A program made the translations under genes and the position numbers. Shown here in pieces: positions 21,845 through 25,844 of a stretch of 25,844 nt of DNA (its first letter is position 1; every line of letters starts with the position of its first letter). The stretch lies in NCBI GenBank assembly GCA_026400695.1, contig JAPLON010000011.1:1-25844 (forward strand), given 5' to 3'. Origin of the DNA: Pseudomonadota bacterium (GTDB lineage Bacteria > Pseudomonadota > Alphaproteobacteria > Paracaedibacterales > CAITNM01). Below the pieces are notes generated by a model. It worked only from the letters and a program-made list of their open reading frames with translations. It ran no database searches and was not told the DNA's origin.

Positions 21845-22477
21845 ATGACTTTGCATAAAAAACTGTTAAAAACTTCTGTAAAGGCATTTTCTTTAATTGA
21901 AATGTCTATTGTTTTGGTGGTAATTGGCATTATAGCTGGGGCGGTTTTTAAGGGGCAGGAGCTGTTGGAAAGCGCTAAATTGCGTTCTGTTACTCAAGAT
22001 TTTCAGCACTATGCATTATCTGTCAGTGTGTATCAAGAAACTTATCAGGCTCTACCAGGAGATGACCCTAAAGCAACTTCATACTTTGCAAATACTAAAG
22101 ATGGTGACGGCAATGGACAAATTGGAGAAGCTGAGGCCGATCTGTTTTGGCAACATTTAGGTAAATCTTTAATTATTAATACTGACAAAGCGCCAAGCTC
22201 AAAATTAGGTGGTCGATATAAGGTGGTGTTTCAGCCATCTGCCGACATGCCTGGGCATTGGTTTATGCTTTCAAAAGAAGATGATTCTGGCTTACTTACC
22301 CCAAAACAAGCGCAATCTCTTAAGAATAAAATTGATCAAGGGAATAATTCAACTAACCCAAGCCAAGGGCAATTAATTGTGAAAGACGCAAAGAATGCTA
22401 TGGGTCGCTGTATTAGTGGAGACCATTTGAATTTGGCAACTACAACGGCTGATTGCGTTGTATATTACAAATTTTAA
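21845..22477 (+). CDS. Type II secretion/type IV-like pseudopilin with EF-hand loop
   Basis: 210 residues. The prepilin signal is clear: basic leader with Lys13-Ala14, cleavage before Phe15, then SLIEMSIVLVVIGIIAGAV with Glu at mature position 5. The helix continues to about residue 60. An ALPGDDPKATSYF segment and a canonical 12-residue EF-hand loop, Asp86-Gly-Asp-Gly-Asn-Gly-Gln-Ile-Gly-Glu-Ala-Glu97, follow; calcium binding is likely. Two late cysteines (RCISGD and TADCVV) may pair. Many pseudopilins with this PGD and GDGNG pattern occur in Gram-negative bacteria. No other secretion or pilus gene is in the window. The gene ends three bases before truB, so co-transcription is likely. Confidence 0.85.
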   Translation: MTLHKKLLKTSVKAFSLIEMSIVLVVIGIIAGAVFKGQELLESAKLRSVTQDFQHYALSVSVYQETYQALPGDDPKATSYFANTKDGDGNGQIGEAEADLFWQHLGKSLIINTDKAPSSKLGGRYKVVFQPSADMPGHWFMLSKEDDSGLLTPKQAQSLKNKIDQGNNSTNPSQGQLIVKDAKNAMGRCISGDHLNLATTTADCVVYYKF

Positions 22478-22480
22478 AAT

Positions 22481-23358
22481 ATGTCACATGGTTGGTTAAT
22501 TCTTGATAAGCCTGTTGGTATAACATCAACCCAAGCTGGTGGAGCAATTAAAAGGATATTTAAGCAAAAAAAAATTGGCCATGCGGGAACGCTTGATCCT
22601 TTTGCATGTGGAGTTCTACCGTTAGCTTTGGGCGAAGCCACTAAAACCATGCCATTTTTAATGAGCAATTCAAAAACCTATAAGTTCACCCTTGTGTTTG
22701 GCAGCCAAACTTCGTCAGGTGATACTGAAAGCGAAATAATAGCACAGTCTGATCATCGTCCTACTTTATTAGATTTACAACAGGCTTTACCTAATTTTAC
22801 TGGCACCATTTGGCAAACTCCTGGCAAACTCCTCCAACATACTCTGCAATTAAAATTAAAGGAAAGCCAGCCTACGCAAGAACACGGGCTGGAGAAATTG
22901 TTACTATGCCACCAAGGCAAGTTGAAATTAAAAAGTTAACATTAGATAGCTACGATGGCGAAGTCGCAGTGCTAACTGTTGACTGTGGAACAGGAACTTA
23001 TGTGCGCACATTGGGCCAAGACATTGCGATTTATCTTGGTACGGTAGGTCACTTATCTCAACTGCAGCGTACGCGGGTAGGATTATTCACAATCGACCAT
23101 GCAATTTCACTGGAAAATATTCAAAAAATCAGCGATAATCCCAACCAAGGCGTTTTGTTGCCGATTGGAGCTGTTCTGGACGACATCCCGGCAGTATCTG
23201 TATCGCCTCAAGAGGCTGTGAAGATCCGGCAAGGTCAAGCAATTGGTGTTAATAAGGAAAATTCTTTAAGAGCCACTGCTTGGTGTAATGGTCAGATTAC
23301 TGCGATTGGCAGTATTTGTGATCTCTTATTCTACCCGGATCGTGTGTTTAACATTTAA
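22481..23358 (+). pseudogene. truB: truB (tRNA pseudouridine-55 synthase), frameshifted
   Basis: TruB makes pseudouridine 55 in the T-loop of tRNA. The first frame (22481 to about 22821) gives GWLILDKPVGITS, KKIGHAGTLDP with the catalytic Asp, ACGVLPLALGEATK, and ends correctly at TIWQTP. The second frame (from about 22822) resumes at WQTPPTYSAIKIKGKPAYARTR and continues to CGTGTYVRTLGQDI and a normal C-terminus. The break is an exact tandem copy of TGGCAAACTCC at 22811-22832; removing one copy restores IWQTPPTYSAIK. As written, translation leaves the frame about residue 115 and ends at 22939. It lies three bases after the pseudopilin gene and before rpsO, the usual place. Either a very recent mutation or an assembly error. 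Confidence 0.93.
22811..22832 (+). repeat. Exact 11-base tandem duplication in truB
   Basis: TGGCAAACTCC at 22811-22821 is repeated immediately at 22822-22832 without mismatch. Eleven is not a multiple of three, so the truB frame is lost. Confidence 0.97.
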
Positions 23359-23375
23359 AAGTAAAGGAATGTCCG

Positions 23376-23645
23376 ATGTCGATTAGTCCAGAACGCAAAC
23401 AAGAAGTTATTAAAGAATTTGCAACTAAAGAGGGTGATACTGGATCACCGGAAGTACAAGTTGCCATTATCTCAGAGCGAATTAGAAATCTTTCAGAACA
23501 TATGCAACAGCATAAGCATGATCTGCATTCACGTCGTGGATTGTTAATGCTAGTAGGTCAACGTCGTCGTTTACTTGATTATTTAAAGCGAATTGAAGAT
23601 GATCGCTATCAGGTATTGATTAAACGTTTGAACATTCGTCGTTAA
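23376..23645 (+). CDS. rpsO: 30S ribosomal protein S15
   Basis: 89 residues, exactly the usual length. S15 binds 16S rRNA early in 30S assembly. It contains the conserved EGDTGSPEVQVAIISERIRNL, HKHDLHSRRGLLMLVGQRRR and LLDYLKRIEDDRY blocks. An AAAGGAATG Shine-Dalgarno region precedes the ATG. It stands between truB and pnp as in most proteobacteria, and a terminator-like hairpin separates it from pnp. Intact, unlike both neighbours. Confidence 0.98.
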   Translation: MSISPERKQEVIKEFATKEGDTGSPEVQVAIISERIRNLSEHMQQHKHDLHSRRGLLMLVGQRRRLLDYLKRIEDDRYQVLIKRLNIRR

Positions 23646-23697
23646 GTCTTTTGTGGTATTGATGAATTTTTCTGCAAATACTTACAAGTTACAACAG

Positions 23698-23734
23698 ATG
23701 GAAGGGTATTTAGACTCTTCCATTTTTATTTTTT
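23698..23734 (+). terminator. Intrinsic terminator/attenuator between rpsO and pnp
   Basis: ATGGAAGGGT (23698-23707) pairs with ACTCTTCCAT (23714-23723), allowing one G-U pair, around a six-base loop; a TTTTATTTTTT run follows. It lies about 50 bases after rpsO and 18 bases before the pnp ATG. As in E. coli, partial read-through would supply pnp; whether an RNase III site is present cannot be judged by eye. Confidence 0.8.
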
Positions 23735-23751
23735 AACCCATAAGGAATTTT

Positions 23752-25844
23752 ATGTTCAACATAGTACGCGAAGAAATTGAATGGGCTGGCCGCAAGCTAG
23801 TTCTTGAAACTGGAAAAATAGCTCGCCAGGCTGATGGAGCTGTGCTGGCAACTTATGGCGGAACCACAGTGCTGTGCACAGTTGTTGCGCGAAAAAAACC
23901 AAATGAAAATGCCAACTTTTTTCCTTTAACTGTTCATTACCAAGAAAAAACTTTCGCTACTGGTAAAATTCCAGGTGGATTTTTAAAACGAGAAGGCAAG
24001 CCAGCAGATTCAGAAGCTTTAAAATCTCGATTGATTGATAGGCCAATTCGTCCACTTTTTCCTGATGGTTTTTACAACGAAGTACAAATTATTTGCACAG
24101 TTTTAGCTTACGATTTTGAAAATGATACAGATATTACTGCTTTAGTTGGAGCTTCTGCCGCATTAGCTATTTCAGGTGTACCATTTGCAGGTCCTGTTGG
24201 TGCTGCTCGCATAGGGTACATTAACAATGAATTAGTACTTAATCCAAAATTTGAGGCTATGAAAAGTTCAGGATTAGATTTGGTAGTCGCTGGTACTAAA
24301 GAAGGCGTGCTTATGGTTGAATCAGAAGCTAAAGAATTATCAGAAGCGTTGATGCTTGAAGCAGTAGAGCTGGGTCATGAAGGCTTTCAGCCTGTAATTG
24401 ATATGATTAAAAAACTTGCAAAAAAAGCGGGTAAACCAGAATGGGAAACTCCAAAGCCATCAGCAGAAGCAGCTGATATTACAAAAAAAGTTGCAAAAAT
24501 TGCAGAAAAATCTTTACGTAAAGCTTATATCATCAAAATCAAGCAAGATCGCAATAATGCTATTGATGCTGCTAAACATGCAGTAAATGAAGGTTTGGCT
24601 GATTATGTACAAACTCATCCTGTTTTGGTAGAAGGCGCGTTTAAAAAATTACAGTCAGATATTTTGCGTGGTGACATTTTGTCAGATGCAAAACGTCTTG
24701 ATGGCCGTAAGTTAGATGAAGTTCGCCAAATCGTTGCCGAAGTTGGCATTTTGCCACGCGCTCATGGTAGCGCATTATTTACCCGGGGTGAAACTCAAGC
24801 TTTAGTGGTTGCCACCCTTGGCACCGGTAAAGATGAACAAATGATTGATGCCTCTTGGCACAGGTAAAGATGAGCAAATGATTGATGCTTTAGAAGGCGA
24901 ATACAAAGAACGCTTTTTATTGCATTATAACTTCCCTCCATATTCGGTTGGTGAAACCGGTCGTATGAGTGGAGTTGGACGTCGTGAAATTGGCCATGGA
25001 AAATTGGCTTGGAGAGCGATTAATCCGCTATTGCCAACCAAAGAACAATTCCCATATACAATTCGGGTAGTTTCAGAAATTACCGAATCAAATGGATCAT
25101 CATCTATGGCAACTGTTTGTGGTACTTCTTTGGCACTTATGGATGCCGGGGCGCCTATGACAAAATCTATAGCAGGTATTGCCATGGGGTTGATTAAAGA
25201 AGGCAAACAGCATGCTGTACTTAGTGACATCTTAGGTGATGAAGATCACTTGGGGGATATGGACTTTAAAGTAGCAGGTACTATAGACGGTATTACCGCT
25301 TTGCAGATGGATATTAAAATCACCAGCATCACTCACCCAATAATGAAAGAAGCCCTAACTCAAGCTAAGCAAGGCAGATTACATATTTTAGGTGAGATGG
25401 CAAAAGCAATTGAGTACTCACGTAGTCAACTGAGTGATTATGCACCAAAAATGACAAGCTTTAAAATTAATCCAAATAAAATTCGTGAAGTAATTGGTTC
25501 TGGAGGAAAAGTAATTCGTGAAATCTGCGAAACCACAGGAGCTAAAGTCGACATTGAGGATGACGGTCAAGTTACTGTTGCAGGAATTACTCAAGAATCA
25601 ATGGATGCGGCTGTAAAAATGATTCAAGCCATAGCATTAGATCCAGAAATTGGCGCTATCTACGAAGGTAAAGTTGTCAAAACCACTGACTTTGGTGCGT
25701 TTGTGAACTTTATGGGGCGTGATGGATTGGTACATATTAGTGAATTAGCCCAATCTAGGGTTAATAAAACTGAGGATGTAGTCAAGGTTGGTGACGTAGT
25801 GCAAGTAAAGGTGCTAGGTCTAGATGATCGCGGTAAAATTAAAC
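23752..25844 (+). pseudogene. pnp: pnp (polynucleotide phosphorylase), frameshifted, 3' end outside window
   Basis: PNPase degrades RNA 3' to 5' by phosphorolysis and is part of the degradosome. Visible domains: first RNase PH-like domain (about 1-215, TVLCTVVARKKP and FFPLTVHYQEKTFATGKIPGGF), a helical linker, second RNase PH-like domain (from about 310; HGSALFTRGETQALVVATLGT, HYNFPPYSVGETGR, GRREIGHGKLAWRA, LGDEDHLGDMDFKVAGT), the KH domain (PNKIREVIGSGGKVIREI) and most of S1 (GKVVKTTDFGAFVNF). A 37-base tandem duplication (24817-24890) shifts the frame, so the first reading stops at 24867; skipping one copy joins both parts perfectly. The rest is highly conserved. AAGGA precedes the ATG. 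It runs off the right edge within or just after S1. Confidence 0.93.
24817..24890 (+). repeat. Imperfect 37-base tandem duplication in pnp
   Basis: Copies at 24817-24853 and 24854-24890 match at 34 of 37 positions. The differences (ACC/ACA, GAA/GAG, GCC/GCT) are all third-codon and synonymous, encoding LGTGKDEQMIDA both times. Confidence 0.97.

Noticed and set aside
24817..24890. Programmed ribosomal frameshift in pnp
   Set aside because: There is no slippery heptamer; the frame change is fully explained by the 37-base duplication, and removing one copy restores the protein.

Overview
The window is AT-rich bacterial DNA that reads as an alphaproteobacterium. The evidence is a Mic60/mitofilin-like gene directly before an alphaproteobacterial-type hemY, a DUF3426 zinc-ribbon protein, a PCMT-family gene beside tolC, and the truB-rpsO-pnp order. 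Low G+C, many small secreted proteins, an autotransporter-type barrel and gene relics suggest a host-associated lineage of the Holosporales/Rickettsiales kind. That placement is inference; there is no rRNA gene here to confirm it.

Layout. 1-488 holds no recognisable gene. 489-1352 (minus) is an exported protein with a faint YdcF/DUF218 resemblance. 6838 down to 1740 (minus) is an envelope cluster: autotransporter-type outer-membrane barrel, lipoprotein alpha/beta hydrolase, DUF3426 protein, Mic60-like protein and HemY. A strong intrinsic terminator for the barrel gene lies inside the signal-peptide codons of the hydrolase gene. 6970-8868 (plus) is an O-antigen ligase/polymerase-like membrane protein, which meets tail to tail (18-base overlap) a TrpXYZ-type ABC importer operon (11442 to 8851, minus). 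11677-13800 (plus) encodes three small unrecognised exported proteins and ends at a good terminator.

The right half has a stress-response and RNA-metabolism flavour: a CIRCE operator in front of dnaK, rph (RNase PH), an Ala/Thr/Pro-rich repeat-bearing exported protein, a divergent rpoH, tRNA-Cys(GCA), a PCMT-family gene, a probable rhodanese relic, tolC, a pseudopilin with an EF-hand loop, truB, rpsO and pnp (pnp runs off the right edge).

The most striking feature is that three normally essential or near-essential genes are each broken by one simple event. dnaK has lost about 80 bases from its ATPase domain with a frameshift. truB has an exact 11-base tandem duplication. pnp has a 37-base tandem duplication whose two copies differ at three positions, all synonymous third-codon positions. 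The last pattern looks like two strain alleles joined end to end rather than a recent duplication, so mis-assembly of a mixed population must be excluded before concluding that these genes are pseudogenes. I did not find a clearly new defence or mobile system. The best candidates for undescribed biology are the terminator inside the signal-peptide codons, the trio of small secreted proteins and the repeat-rich exported protein.
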